Part shown: piece by piece, positions 1 to 10,264 of the stretch
Layout of the letters: each line of letters begins with the position of its first letter
How positions within the stretch are numbered: the first letter of the stretch is position 1
Source of the DNA: Luteolibacter ambystomatis
Lineage (GTDB): Bacteria; Verrucomicrobiota; Verrucomicrobiia; Verrucomicrobiales; Akkermansiaceae
NCBI RefSeq assembly: GCF_018137965.1
Contig: NZ_CP073100.1
Location: forward strand, 3,359,754 to 3,423,753
Length of the DNA: 64,000 nucleotides
Direction: 5' to 3'
Notes under the pieces: model-generated
The model's database searches: none
What the model saw: only the letters and a program-made list of their open reading frames with translations
What the model was told of the DNA's origin: nothing
Position numbers and translations under genes: made by a program

Positions 1-1992
1 GGAAAGATTGCCGGATGTGTTCTGGATCAGACCTGAAAAGCTGGAACTGGCATTGCCGGAGCCGATGGTGAGCGTGGCGGAACCGGAAGTGGTATCGACG
101 GTGCCGGTGCCGCTGAGGCCGGCGATCGTTTCGCTCTTGGCATTGAGATCGAGCGTTCCATTGACGGTCACGGAGCTGCCGTCCGGAATCACGCCTGCGG
201 CACCGAGCTGGAGAACCCCGGAACTGATGATGGTGCTGCCATTGTAGGTATTCGCCCCGCTCAGGATCAGCGTGCCCGCGCCGGTCTTGGTCAGAGCTGT
301 GGTGCCGGAAGCCGTGCTGATCACAGAGGACACCGTGCCGGTTCGTCCGGAAGTAATGTCGAAGATGTGCGAACCGCTACCCGTGAGCGCGATCGAGATG
401 CCGCTGATCGAGAGATTCCCGGTGGAAATATTGCCAATCGTTCCATCGGTCCAATTGATCCGGGCGGTGCGTGAGGTTTCCCCGGCCACCACGGTTCCCT
501 GCTGAATGGTGGTCGAGCGGAGCGTGGTGGTGCCGCCCGTGCCGTCCAGAGAGAGCTGGCCATTGATATTGGTGGTGCCACCGATGCTTGCCAGCGCGTC
601 GTTGCCGATTGTCACGGTGCCGATCGTGGCGGTGCCGTCCGCGGTGAGGGACAGCAGGCCGGTGGCCGTGTAGGTGTTCGTGCCAGTGGTGGCGGTGCCA
701 CTGATCTGGCCGATCACCGCGGAAGTAGCGGTCAGGGTGCCCGCCCCCATCTTGAAGGTGCCATTGCTGTTGACCTGACGTCCTGTCGCGCCGTCCGAAT
801 TCGCGTTTCCGATGACCACCGTGCCGACCAATGCATCCAGCGCAGCCCCGTTGCCAGTGGTATCGAACAACGAGGTGTAGACCGTGCTGTCTCCGCTGAA
901 GGACGAGTTTTTACCAACGGTGATATTCGCCGCGCCGGTGCCTGCAGCATCCCGGATCACAAGCGAGCCACCGGTCCCGAGACCAGTGGCATACTGGATG
1001 GTGCCACCGGAGCGGCTGGACGAATTGCCCACGCCGATGCTATTGGCGTAGATCGTGTTGGTCAGTCCGAGATTGAGGATGCTCTTGCCGGTGCTGCCGG
1101 AAGCTCCGCCGACACCACCAATCGCAAGCGAACCCGCGGTGATGGTGTTGCTCGTTGCAGAAAGTGTGAGCGTCTGGTTGCCGGAGGTGTTGCTGCCGCC
1201 GCCGTTCTGCACGGCGAAAGTGCCGGAGGAGTTGTTGTAGGTGAAGGCACCGAGGGTGGCCATCGTCACCGTCAGGGTGCTGCCCGCGGCATTGGTCGGC
1301 GCGAAGGTCAGACTACCAGTGTTGATCGAGAGGGAGCTGGCGGCATTCCCGGAAATCGTGACGGTATTGGTTCCAGTTGTCTGCGTGCCGAAGGTGAGGC
1401 CCGCGAGGGTCTGGGCAACTCCGGTGATGTCCAACGCCACGGTCCCGGTGGTGTTGGTGAAGGCCACCGTGGTCCCGCTCGGCAGCGCACCGCTGGAAAC
1501 GGCGAGTGTGCCCGCATTGATGGTGGTGGTGCCGGTGTAGGTATTCGCCCCGCCCAGCGTGAGCGTGCCCGCTCCGGTTTTGGTCAGCCCCACCGTTCCA
1601 CCGATGGCGCTGTTGATCGTGGCATTCGCCGTGGTCGTGATAGTGGGACCGGTGAGGGTGATCGCTCCTCCGCTGAGTGTGACCAAACCTTCCTCAAAGG
1701 TGATCCCCGCTGCGGTCTGGGTTCCGCTCACCGTCACGGTGTAGGTCCCGGTGGCGGTGGTGCCGGCCGCAAAGATCGCGGTATCACCGGAGGTCCATCC
1801 GGTGGTGGCGGTGGTGCCTGCGGAACTCGTGGACCAGAATGTACTGCTCCCCCACGTGCCGGTGGGCGTCACGCCGGTGCCGGTGGTGGCTCCATTGTCA
1901 TCCCAATACGCATTCGCCGCGTGCAGCGCGGGCATGGCGAAGGTCCAGGCGCATGTGGCGGCAAGGAAGCGGCGTAAAACAGGAGGACGCAT
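1..1992 (-). CDS. Autotransporter-associated beta-strand repeat (PATR) protein, C-terminus beyond window
   Basis: Only the first 664 codons are visible and the frame stays open to the window edge. The chosen ATG (complement of 1990-1992) gives a signal peptide, roughly MRPPVLRRFLAATCAWTFAM ending near ALHAANA. The mature protein is rich in Thr, Gly, Ala and Asn. It carries PATR blocks (TIGR02601 style): LTLGGANTYTGTTT at about 1530-1570 and LILSGANTYNGST at about 245-295. Such proteins fold as long beta-helices on the cell surface or are secreted; substrate and partner are unknown. No Shine-Dalgarno is evident. A 22-bp palindrome shared with the nearby two-component genes lies about 130 bp upstream. 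The family call is firm; the function is not known. Confidence 0.85.
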   Translation of the reverse strand, partial: MRPPVLRRFLAATCAWTFAMPALHAANAYWDDNGATTGTGVTPTGTWGSSTFWSTSSAGTTATTGWTSGDTAIFAAGTTATGTYTVTVSGTQTAAGITFEEGLVTLSGGAITLTGPTITTTANATINSAIGGTVGLTKTGAGTLTLGGANTYTGTTTINAGTLAVSSGALPSGTTVAFTNTTGTVALDITGVAQTLAGLTFGTQTTGTNTVTISGNAASSLSINTGSLTFAPTNAAGSTLTVTMATLGAFTYNNSSGTFAVQNGGGSNTSGNQTLTLSATSNTITAGSLAIGGVGGASGSTGKSILNLGLTNTIYANSIGVGNSSSRSGGTIQYATGLGTGGSLVIRDAAGTGAANITVGKNSSFSGDSTVYTSLFDTTGNGAALDALVGTVVIGNANSDGATGRQVNSNGTFKMGAGTLTATSAVIGQISGTATTGTNTYTATGLLSLTADGTATIGTVTIGNDALASIGGTTNINGQLSLDGTGGTTTLRSTTIQQGTVVAGETSRTARINWTDGTIGNISTGNLSISGISIALTGSGSHIFDITSGRTGTVSSVISTASGTTALTKTGAGTLILSGANTYNGSTIISSGVLQLGAAGVIPDGSSVTVNGTLDLNAKSETIAGLSGTGTVDTTSGSATLTIGSGNASSSFSGLIQNTSGNLS

Positions 1993-2120
1993 GACTCGTA
2001 AGCGGGGGGGGAGGCGGATGGAGAGGAAGGGCGGCTGTACGACCTACCGGCGAGGCCACATGGACGACAAATTTGACGGAAAAGGACCATGGCATCGTCC
2101 CACGACGCCTCCCTCCCCGG

Positions 2121-2142
2121 TAGTCGGCAATTCTACCGACCG
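2121..2142. promoter_or_regulatory. Palindromic operator copy 1 (TAGTCGG-N8-CCGAC)
   Basis: TAGTCGG at 2121-2127 is followed by the 8-base spacer CAATTCTA and CCGAC at 2136-2140. The same arrangement occurs at 7223 and 10262. The site lies in the 211-bp gap upstream of the PATR gene that starts at 1992 on the minus strand. The rest of the gap shows no gene. I infer a dimeric regulator site, most likely for the LuxR-type regulator at 10330-10974. Confidence 0.6.
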
Positions 2143-2203
2143 ACGGCCGGCCATGAAGGCACCGCGCCGGAATCGCGGTGCCTCGCAAGGGGAGGGTCAC
2201 AGA

Positions 2204-5200
2204 TCAGGGCTCGGAGGCCACGGCGCGGAGGAAGCCATGCGGACCGAACGAAGTGGTACCGGGGAGACGGAAGGTGCGATACTCCCAACCCGTGCCGAGA
2301 GCCGGCATGCCGGATGCCAGCGCCGGAATCACCTCGGTAACGTTCGTGCTGATGAAGTCCGAGAGATCGGTGCTGCCTTGGATCTTGTAGATCACTCCAT
2401 CCACCGGCGCGGACACCAGATCCCCACCTGCGGTGAAGGAGGCACCGAGGCGCACCGGCAGCGTGAGCGTCAGCACATTGTCGAGACCGACGGCTGCCCG
2501 CATCTTTCCATCATTGGCGGCATTGGTCGGATCACCGTCCAACGCAAACTCCAGGAGGTTGCTGCGCCCGTCGTGGTCCGGATCGGCGGACTTCGTCTTG
2601 TCCGCCGGATTGGTCAGGCTGGTGAAGCTGTTGATCCAAGGCGTGAACGGATCCGCGGCAACCCCCACCTGGATCCTGCCGGTGCCGGAGAAATGGGTGT
2701 CATCAATGACATTCGCACCGGAACCGGTGGCTCCGTAGGTAGTGCCGTTCGCCGGCATCTGCGTGCCATCGATGAAAAGACCCGCCACGACATCATTGCC
2801 GCTGAAGTTGAGTTCCACCTTGCCTCCCGTCAGAACGGAAACCGTGGATGTATCCGCCAGGAAGGCATTCGTAAGTGCGAAGGTGCCGTCATTGACATAG
2901 GTGTCACCCGTATAGGTGTTCACTCCGGAGAGGGTGAGAGTTCCCGGTCCGGCCTTGGTGAGCGTGCCCGTGCCGCTGACTACGGAAGAAACCGTACCAG
3001 TCTGGCCGAACGAGATGGAAAAGGTGTGGCTGCCGCTCGCGCCGAGGACCAACGAAACACCGCCGACCGTCAAATTGCCACCGGTGATGTTGCCGATCGT
3101 GCCGTCGTTCCAGTTGATCCTCGTGGTGAGGGTGCCGATGTCCGTCACCGTGCCGCGCTGGATGGTGGCGGCATTCAGGGTGGCACCGCCGCCGATGTTC
3201 ACCTGGCTGTTGACGGTGATGGTATTGCCGGTCGCCAGGCTGTTGGTGGCGAAGGTCAGCGTCGAGATGTTCGCCGTGCCGCCACTGATATCCAGCAGGG
3301 CGTTGGCGATTTCCGTGCTGCCGGTGCCGGAGCCATCGACGGTGCCCAGAACCACGCTGTTCGCGCTCATCGTGCCAGCCCCCATCTTGAAGGTGCCGTT
3401 CACGGTCGTGCCACGGCTGCTGGCATTGGTGGTGGCGCGGGCCACGGTGATGGTTCCGAAAAGGGCATCCAAGCTGCCTGCCGAACTATCGAAGGTGGCA
3501 TTGTCCACATCCGAAACTTGGAAGGAATTGCCAGCGCCCAGGGTCATGTTCGCGGTGCTGCTGCCACCGGTGGTCCCGCGGATCACCATGGACTTCGCGC
3601 CAGTGACGGCCGGGCCGAACTGCATCACGCCGGACGCACGGGAAAGGCTGGCGGCAATGCCGATCGCTCCGATGTTGAGCGTGTTGTTCCGACCGAGGTT
3701 CAAGGTGGAAACCGGCACGCCGCCGCTGGCCCCCGCGTTGCCCATGGAAAGATTGGCCGCGGTAACCGTATTCGACTCCGCGGAAAGGGAGACCGTGGAG
3801 AAGTGTCCGTTGCCACCCGCCACCGCCGTGCCACTATCCACCCGCAACGCGCCGGTGGAATTGTTATAGGTGAACGCGCCCAGACTGGACATGTCCACGG
3901 TGAGGTTGTTCGCGGAGTTGAGCGGACTGAATACCAGCGCCGCCGGACTCGTGGTCAAAGAGGTGCCGGTGATGGTGACGGTGTTGGTGCCGGAGGTCTG
4001 GGTTCCGAACGTCAGGCCCGCCACCGTCTGGGTGGTACTGGTGAGATCCAGCGCCGCGGTGTTGGTGGTGTTCGTGAAAGCAACCACCGTGGTCGCGGGC
4101 AGCGCGGTGGCGGATGAGATCTTCAGTGTCCCGTTCGCGACGGTGGTGGTGCCGGTGTAGCTGTTGGTGCCCATCAGTTCGAGCACACCGGCATCGGTCT
4201 TGGTGAAACCGGTCCCGGTCAGATCGCCGTAGAGACCCAGACCACCGCTGCCACTACCGCTGCCGATCGATGGGTTGGTTCCCAACACGATCGGGAAACC
4301 AACGAGCTGGAACCCGGACGACAGGTTGTCGATGCCACCGCTGAGGCCTATCGGCGTGGTTCCCAGCAGGGTGTATACATTGCCCCCGGCGAGGAAACGA
4401 ATGCGGTCCAGCGTGATTCCCGGAGGGAGGTCATTGGTGAGAGTGCCCGCCGCTGCATTGGGGAAATAAACCTGGGTGCCGGTGCTCGGCACCAGATTGA
4501 CATCCCAGTTCAAGGCCGTGGACCACAGGGCATCACCCCCGCCGTTCGTCCATTGATAGATGAAGGGCAGCACCAGCAGCTTGCCGGTGCCGGTGATGCG
4601 GGAATCGGTGTGATCCGCTCCTGAGCCGGGAGCGCCCCAGGTGCCCGTGGCCTGCTCGACTCCATCGAAGGTCAGCTTGGTGATCTGGTCGGTGCCGGTG
4701 AAATTCAGGTCCAGGGTCGCACCCGTGGAAACCTCCACCGCACCACCATCCGCGAGCAGCGAATTCGCCGAGAGGGAAAGCGTGCCGCCGGTCACACTGG
4801 TACCGCCGGTATGGGTGGTCGCCACGGAAAAGGTCACCGTTCCTCCCGTCACCTTTACGGCGGTCGCGCCAATGGTGCCGTTGGTGATGGGGGTGGTGGT
4901 GACATTGATCGCACCGGGACCTGCAAAGGTCACGGTGGAGGTGGTCGTATTGGTGGCCTTGATACCGCCGGTGATGTTCAGCGCATTGCCACCGGTGGTG
5001 GCGACCTGGCTGATGGTGGCGTTGCCAGCGAGGCCGATCGCGCCGGAGAAGGTGGAGCTGCTGTCGGTATTCCCACCGATGATGTTGGTGCCGCTGCTGG
5101 GTGTGGGGCCGACGTTGACGGCGCTGCTGAAGGTGAACGCACCGTTTGTCAGCAGGCTCGCGCCATTGGCTGCAGCCCCGATGGACACCGCGCCGGTGCC

Positions 5201-7162
5201 AAGCGCGCCGCTGGTGGTGCCCACATTGCTGACACCGATGAGGATGGTGCCATTGGTGAGCGAGGTGGTGCCGCTGTTGGTGGCGGCGCCACTGAAGGTC
5301 CATGTACCGGTGCCGCCCTTGATGATCGTGAACACGTTGGTCCCGGTATTGGAAATCACACCGGTAACCGCTCCATTGCCGACACCCCCGATGATGAACT
5401 GGCGGGTGCTGTCACCGACGCTGCTGGAGATCGAACCGGACAGGGTCAGCAAACCGGCATCCGATTGAATGTTGATGCCATTGCCTCCGGTGTTGTTGAG
5501 CAGCAGGCTGCCGCTGAGGGTATTGGTGCCGGAGATATTCTGGATGTGCGCGCTCCCTCCTCCGCCGAATCCCGTCGCCGATGAGAACGTGAAGTTCTTG
5601 GTGAGGGTATTCGTACCGGTGAGCTGGAGCTGGAGAGCACCGGTGGCGGTGCCGCCTTTCGGGATCGCAACGGTGGCACCGCTGCCGAGCGAAGCCGGAT
5701 TGGTGATAAGGAGGTTTCCACCACCACTGTTGATGGTGGTGGTGCCGCTATAGGTATTGGTGCCCGAGAGGGTCAGAGTACCCGCACCGGCCTTGGTGAG
5801 CGCCAGGGTTCCGGCGGTGTTCTTGATGATGCCAGAGAAGGTGCTGGTCGCATCGCTGTTTCCCACGGTGAGCGTGGAGGTATTGGTGGCGCTGGTCTTG
5901 TCGATCGCTCCGCCGCCGCTGAGTCCATTGATCCCTTCGCTGGATTGATTGAGATCGAAGGTGCCGGTGACCGCGAGATTGCCCTTACCCACTCCATCCG
6001 GAATGACATTCGAGGCTCCGAGTTGGAGGATACCGGAGGTGACGGTGGTGTTGCCGGTATAGGCATTGGTGGTGCCGCTGAGGACCAGCTTTGCGGCGGT
6101 GTTCGAATTATTGACGGTCAGCCCGGTGACATTGCTGCCGATCTGGGAGCTGATGGTCACCGAACCGGCACCCGTACCGGTGGATACGCTTGTGAGCGTG
6201 CCGGCATTATTGATGGCACCGGTGCTGATGACCATCGTTCCAGTGTTGGTGGCCATGACCCTCAGATTGTTGGTGCCCGTCACACCGCCACTGACGGTGG
6301 CAGCACTGGCTCCCACCGTGTCGATGGTGATGTTGCCGGTGGCTCCGGTGGTCAGAACGATCGGATTGGCCACCGTCCGCGCACGCAACAGGACATCCAC
6401 GCTGGTGGATGCATCTCCCATGGTCACGGTGGAGGTGGTGGCTCCGAACGGATTGACCGCACCGCTGGGTGAGATGATCGTGCCGCGCTTGAGAATGGTA
6501 CCTCCGGTGTAGGTATTCGCGGTGGTGGAGCCGATGTTGCTCGTGCCCGCGGCATTCAAGACCAAGGCGGTGGTTCCGGTGGTGCCGCCGTTGGAGATGA
6601 CTCCGTTGAGATTGACGCCGCTCGTGCCAGTCACAGTCAGCGTGACAGGCGCCACGTTCCCCGCATTCGACAGCGTGTTGTTCAAGGTGACGCTGTTGCC
6701 GGTGTTCACCGCCCAGGTCTGATCCGCGGCGAGCAGGACGCCGACATTCTGTCCGGCGGTCGCCAAGCCGATGGTCAGTGCGCCACCACCGCTACTGACC
6801 GTGATCCCCCCGGATCCAAGGGTCAGGGTTTGGTTGGTTCCCCCACCTTGGATATTGGTGGCGGCGGTATTGGGCACCACGAGTCCGAGCGCGGACTGGT
6901 TCGCGCCGAGATTGATGGTCTGCGCCGTGTTGACGCCGGTGATGTTGAACGTCGCGGTATCGGCAGCGCCTGGCACCGCCGCGGGATCCGGAGTGGTGCC
7001 GGCGGCGGTGGTGGACCACGAGGTGGCTGCACTCCAGGAGTTGCCAGTCACGCCATCCCAGTAGATGATGTCGGCGTTGGAGCGGGAGGCGAGGCAAAGC
7101 AGGCAGGCGGCCGCGAGGGCTTGGAGGGAACGGGGAGCAAATGCAACAAGACTGGGTTTCAT
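2204..7162 (-). CDS. Giant secreted PATR beta-strand repeat protein (1652 aa)
   Basis: The start at 7162 is chosen because it begins a signal peptide (MKPSLVAFAPRSLQ, hydrophobic core AALAACLLCLA, cleavage near SNA-D). A start ten codons upstream would only add a polar tail. The passenger contains many PATR blocks such as GTNTYSGTTTINSG, GTNSYTGTTTVANG and GVNTYTGDTYVNDG. A second W-x-NW module opens near residue 870, suggesting two tandem passenger modules. The C-terminus has a calcium-type block DPDHDGRSNLLEFALDGDP, then a roughly 90-residue beta-rich tail common in secreted verrucomicrobial proteins. No classical 12-strand autotransporter barrel or PEP-CTERM anchor is seen. The role is probably surface or extracellular structure or adhesion. 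A shared palindrome lies about 60 bp upstream. Confidence 0.88.
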   Translation of the reverse strand: MKPSLVAFAPRSLQALAAACLLCLASRSNADIIYWDGVTGNSWSAATSWSTTAAGTTPDPAAVPGAADTATFNITGVNTAQTINLGANQSALGLVVPNTAATNIQGGGTNQTLTLGSGGITVSSGGGALTIGLATAGQNVGVLLAADQTWAVNTGNSVTLNNTLSNAGNVAPVTLTVTGTSGVNLNGVISNGGTTGTTALVLNAAGTSNIGSTTANTYTGGTILKRGTIISPSGAVNPFGATTSTVTMGDASTSVDVLLRARTVANPIVLTTGATGNITIDTVGASAATVSGGVTGTNNLRVMATNTGTMVISTGAINNAGTLTSVSTGTGAGSVTISSQIGSNVTGLTVNNSNTAAKLVLSGTTNAYTGNTTVTSGILQLGASNVIPDGVGKGNLAVTGTFDLNQSSEGINGLSGGGAIDKTSATNTSTLTVGNSDATSTFSGIIKNTAGTLALTKAGAGTLTLSGTNTYSGTTTINSGGGNLLITNPASLGSGATVAIPKGGTATGALQLQLTGTNTLTKNFTFSSATGFGGGGSAHIQNISGTNTLSGSLLLNNTGGNGINIQSDAGLLTLSGSISSSVGDSTRQFIIGGVGNGAVTGVISNTGTNVFTIIKGGTGTWTFSGAATNSGTTSLTNGTILIGVSNVGTTSGALGTGAVSIGAAANGASLLTNGAFTFSSAVNVGPTPSSGTNIIGGNTDSSSTFSGAIGLAGNATISQVATTGGNALNITGGIKATNTTTSTVTFAGPGAINVTTTPITNGTIGATAVKVTGGTVTFSVATTHTGGTSVTGGTLSLSANSLLADGGAVEVSTGATLDLNFTGTDQITKLTFDGVEQATGTWGAPGSGADHTDSRITGTGKLLVLPFIYQWTNGGGDALWSTALNWDVNLVPSTGTQVYFPNAAAGTLTNDLPPGITLDRIRFLAGGNVYTLLGTTPIGLSGGIDNLSSGFQLVGFPIVLGTNPSIGSGSGSGGLGLYGDLTGTGFTKTDAGVLELMGTNSYTGTTTVANGTLKISSATALPATTVVAFTNTTNTAALDLTSTTQTVAGLTFGTQTSGTNTVTITGTSLTTSPAALVFSPLNSANNLTVDMSSLGAFTYNNSTGALRVDSGTAVAGGNGHFSTVSLSAESNTVTAANLSMGNAGASGGVPVSTLNLGRNNTLNIGAIGIAASLSRASGVMQFGPAVTGAKSMVIRGTTGGSSTANMTLGAGNSFQVSDVDNATFDSSAGSLDALFGTITVARATTNASSRGTTVNGTFKMGAGTMSANSVVLGTVDGSGTGSTEIANALLDISGGTANISTLTFATNSLATGNTITVNSQVNIGGGATLNAATIQRGTVTDIGTLTTRINWNDGTIGNITGGNLTVGGVSLVLGASGSHTFSISFGQTGTVSSVVSGTGTLTKAGPGTLTLSGVNTYTGDTYVNDGTFALTNAFLADTSTVSVLTGGKVELNFSGNDVVAGLFIDGTQMPANGTTYGATGSGANVIDDTHFSGTGRIQVGVAADPFTPWINSFTSLTNPADKTKSADPDHDGRSNLLEFALDGDPTNAANDGKMRAAVGLDNVLTLTLPVRLGASFTAGGDLVSAPVDGVIYKIQGSTDLSDFISTNVTEVIPALASGMPALGTGWEYRTFRLPGTTSFGPHGFLRAVASEP

Positions 7163-7222
7163 GGGAAAATCGGGGGACTGATAGAATTGCACGTAACAGT
7201 CTCACCCGACGGCATTTCGCGG

Positions 7223-7244
7223 TAGTCGGGTATTCTGCCGACCA
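7223..7244. promoter_or_regulatory. Palindromic operator copy 2, between divergent PATR and kinase genes
   Basis: TAGTCGG at 7223-7229, spacer GTATTCTG, CCGAC at 7238-7242. It lies in the short divergent gap between the PATR gene (start 7162, minus) and the sensor kinase (start 7277, plus), so one site could control both. The spacer keeps the central TT-x-T seen in the other two copies. Confidence 0.62.
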
Positions 7245-7276
7245 AGCGCGACCTTGTCCGGAAAGCCGCGCCATGA

Positions 7277-10264
7277 TTGGATGGAGGCGTGTTTCCCCGG
7301 CTGATCCTTGTTCTCCATTTCCTGTGCCTTGCGGCCCCTTGCTCCCGGGGGGCGGAAAGCGAGCCGGTGGACATGCTTTACCGGAACTGGCGGACCCGCG
7401 AAGGGCTTCCCCAGGACCACATCCGGGCGATGGCGGGCACCCGCGACGGCTTCCTGTGGCTGGGGACGGACTCCGGTCTGGCGCGCTTCGACGGGGTTCA
7501 TTTCAAAGCCTTCGGACTCCACGAGGGACTCGGCGCGGTCACCGTGCAAACCCTCTACGAAGCGCGCGATGGAGCACTGTGGGTGGGCACTCTCGGCGGC
7601 GGTGCCAGCGTGCTCCGCGGAGGCAAGCTCCAGCACGCCTACGGCAGCGGGGATGGTCTGCCTTCCACCAGCGTCCTGGCGGTGGCGGAGGACGACAGCG
7701 GCCGTATCGTGGTCTCCACCCGCGACGGGTTGTCCCGGCTGGAAGACAACCGTTTCGTCCCATTCAATCCACCCGGTAAAAAGGAGCACCAGGCGGTGAA
7801 GAGCCTGTTCTGTGATCTCACCGGCACCTTGTGGGTCTGCATCGCGCCCCAGGAAATCTGGCGCTGGAAAGCGGATCAATGGATGAAGGGCAGCGACGGC
7901 GGCCCGGCCACCGCCTCGGCCTTTTGCCAAGATCGGGAAGGACGGCTGTGGATCGGCGATCCGGACCGGCGGCTGTGGTGCCGCACCCCGGAGAGTGGTT
8001 GGAGATCCTATCAACTCCCGGTGCAGGGAGGTGATATCAATATGCTGTCGTCCGGACCGGACGGCACCGTATGGGCCTCGATGTACCGGCGTGGAATCTT
8101 CGGCCTGCAGGATGGCGGCGTGGTGGTTCCCAACACCGGCAGCGCGAATTTCCTCGATATCGCCGAGACGGTGTTCGTCTCTCAGGATGGCCAGCTTTGG
8201 GTAGGCACCTCAACGCGTGGCTTGTTTGCTTTAACCCCTCGCAAACTGCAGTTGGGAGTTGTGGATGAGGAGGCCTTCGGACCTGGCGCGAACTTCATCG
8301 GTGCCCTGAGGGAAACAGCTCCGGGACAATTCCTGATCGGCAGCCAGGGCCGCGGTTATTACCTCTGGCAGAATGGTGCCGCCCGCCCCGTGGCGACCGA
8401 TCCGGAAAGCCTGCCCACCAGCAATGGCAATGCCATGGCCCGCACACGCGCGGGTTGGGTTCTGGCGGGTGGCACCGGCGGCCTCTACGATTACAGCCAC
8501 CAGACCGGCAAACTCAGCCGGATCAACCCGAGCTTCCAGCCACTGACGGATGTCTGGCAGATCTGTGAGGGGAAATTCCAGGAGCTATGGATCGGCTTGG
8601 GCACCGGCGAACTCTTCCGGCTCGCGGACAAGAAGCTGACGAGAATCGGATACGGCGGCAGCAATGATCCGATCAAGGGCCTGGCCATGGACAACCAAGG
8701 CGCACTGTGGATCGGCACCCGCGGCAGCGGACTCTACCGTTGGAACAACAATGAAACAAAACGCTACGGCACCGCCCAAGGCCTGCCGTCTCCGGTGATC
8801 CGGGTGCTGATGGTGGATCGTGAGGGCTCGCTGTGGGTCGGCAGCGCGGGCGGCGGCATCTCGGTATTGAGAAATGACAAGTTTGTTTCCTTTTCCACGC
8901 GCGAAGGACTGCCGGACGATGTGGTTTCCCAACTCGCGATCGATGACACCGGGCGCCTGTGGGTGGGAACCAATCGCGGACTCGCGGTGATTACCAAAGA
9001 GGAAACGGACGCGATGCGGAGCGGCTCGCCGGAAGAGCTTCATCCGCTCCTGATCACCCGCGCGGATGGATTGCGCTCGGAGGAATTCACGATCACGGAA
9101 CCCTTCCGCACCAGTGACAGCCGCATGGCCTTCGCCACCAACGATGGCTTCGCGCTGCTGAACCCACGTGACTTCCAGAGCGATACGCGAACGCCGCCGG
9201 TTTACATCGAGGAAGTATCGGTGAACGGCAAGCCGGTCGAACCCGTCAATGGCGAGCTGAATCTACCTCCCGGCACCGAGCGGTTGGAAATCCATTTCAC
9301 CGGCCTGCACTTCGGCGCTCCGGAGCGGTTGCGGTTCCGCAACCGGCTGGCGGGGCTGGAAGACAACTGGGGAGCCGCCAGCACGGATCGCCGCGTGGAA
9401 TACCGGAACCTTTCTCCGGGCAGCTACCAGTTCGAACTCTCCGGAACGATCGGCAACGGCCTCTGGAGTGCCACGCCCGCGACCCTCAAGGTCAACCTCG
9501 CCCCGCACTTCTGGGAGACGAACTGGTTCCGCGCCTTGGTCATCATTTCCGCGCTCGCCTTCGTGGGACTCATCGTCCGCCGCCGCGAACGTATGAAAGC
9601 GCGCCGCAAGATCGAGGCTCTGAAACGCGAACAAGCCGTGCAAACCGAACGCGCGCGCATCGCCCGCGATCTCCACGACGACGTGGGTGCGAGCCTGACG
9701 CAGGTGGCATTGCTCAGCGAACTTGCCCAAGGCGACCTCAACCAGCGGCCCGAACGCGCCAGCGCGCATATCAACGAGATCTTCACCACCGCCCAGGACG
9801 TGACCCGTTCTCTGGACGAAATCGTATGGGCCGTGAATCCGGCGCACGACACGCTGGAGAGTTTCGCCACCTTCCTCGGTGCCTTTGTTCAAAACTACAC
9901 GCGGTCCGCAGGCCTGACCGCGCGCCTCGATCTGCCGGCCACGCTTCCGGCCACACCGCTGTCGTCCGTCATCCGCCACCATGTCTATCTCGCCACCAAG
10001 GAAATCCTGCACAATGTGGTGAAGCACGCGTGGGCCACGGAAGTCCATCTTTCGCTATCCATCCATCCCGGCTCCTTCCATCTCATATTGGAAGACAACG
10101 GCCGAGGCCTCAATGGAACCTCCACGCCCTCCCCCGGAGGAGCCGATGGCCTGCAAAATCTCCGCGAGCGCTTGCAGCAAATCGGTGGCACCTGTGTCTA
10201 TGACAGCCATCCGGGCCAGGGAACCCGGATTGAAATGGACGTCCCACTCGATCCTTCGCAATAG
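7277..10264 (+). CDS. Two-component propeller sensor histidine kinase
   Basis: This is a membrane sensor of about 995 residues. After a signal sequence (VFPRLILVLHFLCLAA) come many Reg_prop blades, e.g. RDGFLWLGTDSGLARFDG and DGALWVGTLGGG, forming two seven-bladed-type propellers to about residue 640. A Y_Y_Y domain follows (LAGLEDNWG), then one transmembrane helix near residues 750-770. The cytoplasmic kinase has a HisKA_3 box ARDLHDDVGASLTQ with the phosphoacceptor at about His800, and a HATPase N box (KEILHNVVKHA) and G box (LEDNGRGLNG). It should sense an extracytoplasmic ligand, often a glycan in Bacteroidota relatives, and phosphorylate the regulator at 10330. The start is uncertain: TTG at 7277 or GTG at 7289. 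The stop codon TAG is part of the next operator. Confidence 0.92.
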   Translation: MDGGVFPRLILVLHFLCLAAPCSRGAESEPVDMLYRNWRTREGLPQDHIRAMAGTRDGFLWLGTDSGLARFDGVHFKAFGLHEGLGAVTVQTLYEARDGALWVGTLGGGASVLRGGKLQHAYGSGDGLPSTSVLAVAEDDSGRIVVSTRDGLSRLEDNRFVPFNPPGKKEHQAVKSLFCDLTGTLWVCIAPQEIWRWKADQWMKGSDGGPATASAFCQDREGRLWIGDPDRRLWCRTPESGWRSYQLPVQGGDINMLSSGPDGTVWASMYRRGIFGLQDGGVVVPNTGSANFLDIAETVFVSQDGQLWVGTSTRGLFALTPRKLQLGVVDEEAFGPGANFIGALRETAPGQFLIGSQGRGYYLWQNGAARPVATDPESLPTSNGNAMARTRAGWVLAGGTGGLYDYSHQTGKLSRINPSFQPLTDVWQICEGKFQELWIGLGTGELFRLADKKLTRIGYGGSNDPIKGLAMDNQGALWIGTRGSGLYRWNNNETKRYGTAQGLPSPVIRVLMVDREGSLWVGSAGGGISVLRNDKFVSFSTREGLPDDVVSQLAIDDTGRLWVGTNRGLAVITKEETDAMRSGSPEELHPLLITRADGLRSEEFTITEPFRTSDSRMAFATNDGFALLNPRDFQSDTRTPPVYIEEVSVNGKPVEPVNGELNLPPGTERLEIHFTGLHFGAPERLRFRNRLAGLEDNWGAASTDRRVEYRNLSPGSYQFELSGTIGNGLWSATPATLKVNLAPHFWETNWFRALVIISALAFVGLIVRRRERMKARRKIEALKREQAVQTERARIARDLHDDVGASLTQVALLSELAQGDLNQRPERASAHINEIFTTAQDVTRSLDEIVWAVNPAHDTLESFATFLGAFVQNYTRSAGLTARLDLPATLPATPLSSVIRHHVYLATKEILHNVVKHAWATEVHLSLSIHPGSFHLILEDNGRGLNGTSTPSPGGADGLQNLRERLQQIGGTCVYDSHPGQGTRIEMDVPLDPSQ

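Noticed and set aside
1751..4117. A 788-codon open frame antisense to the PATR genes
   Set aside because: It runs through a gene start and an intergenic gap and is low-complexity shadow of repeats.
2204..7162. A CRISPR-like or tandem DNA repeat in the PATR gene
   Set aside because: The periodicity is at protein level and irregular at DNA level, with no constant repeat or spacer length.
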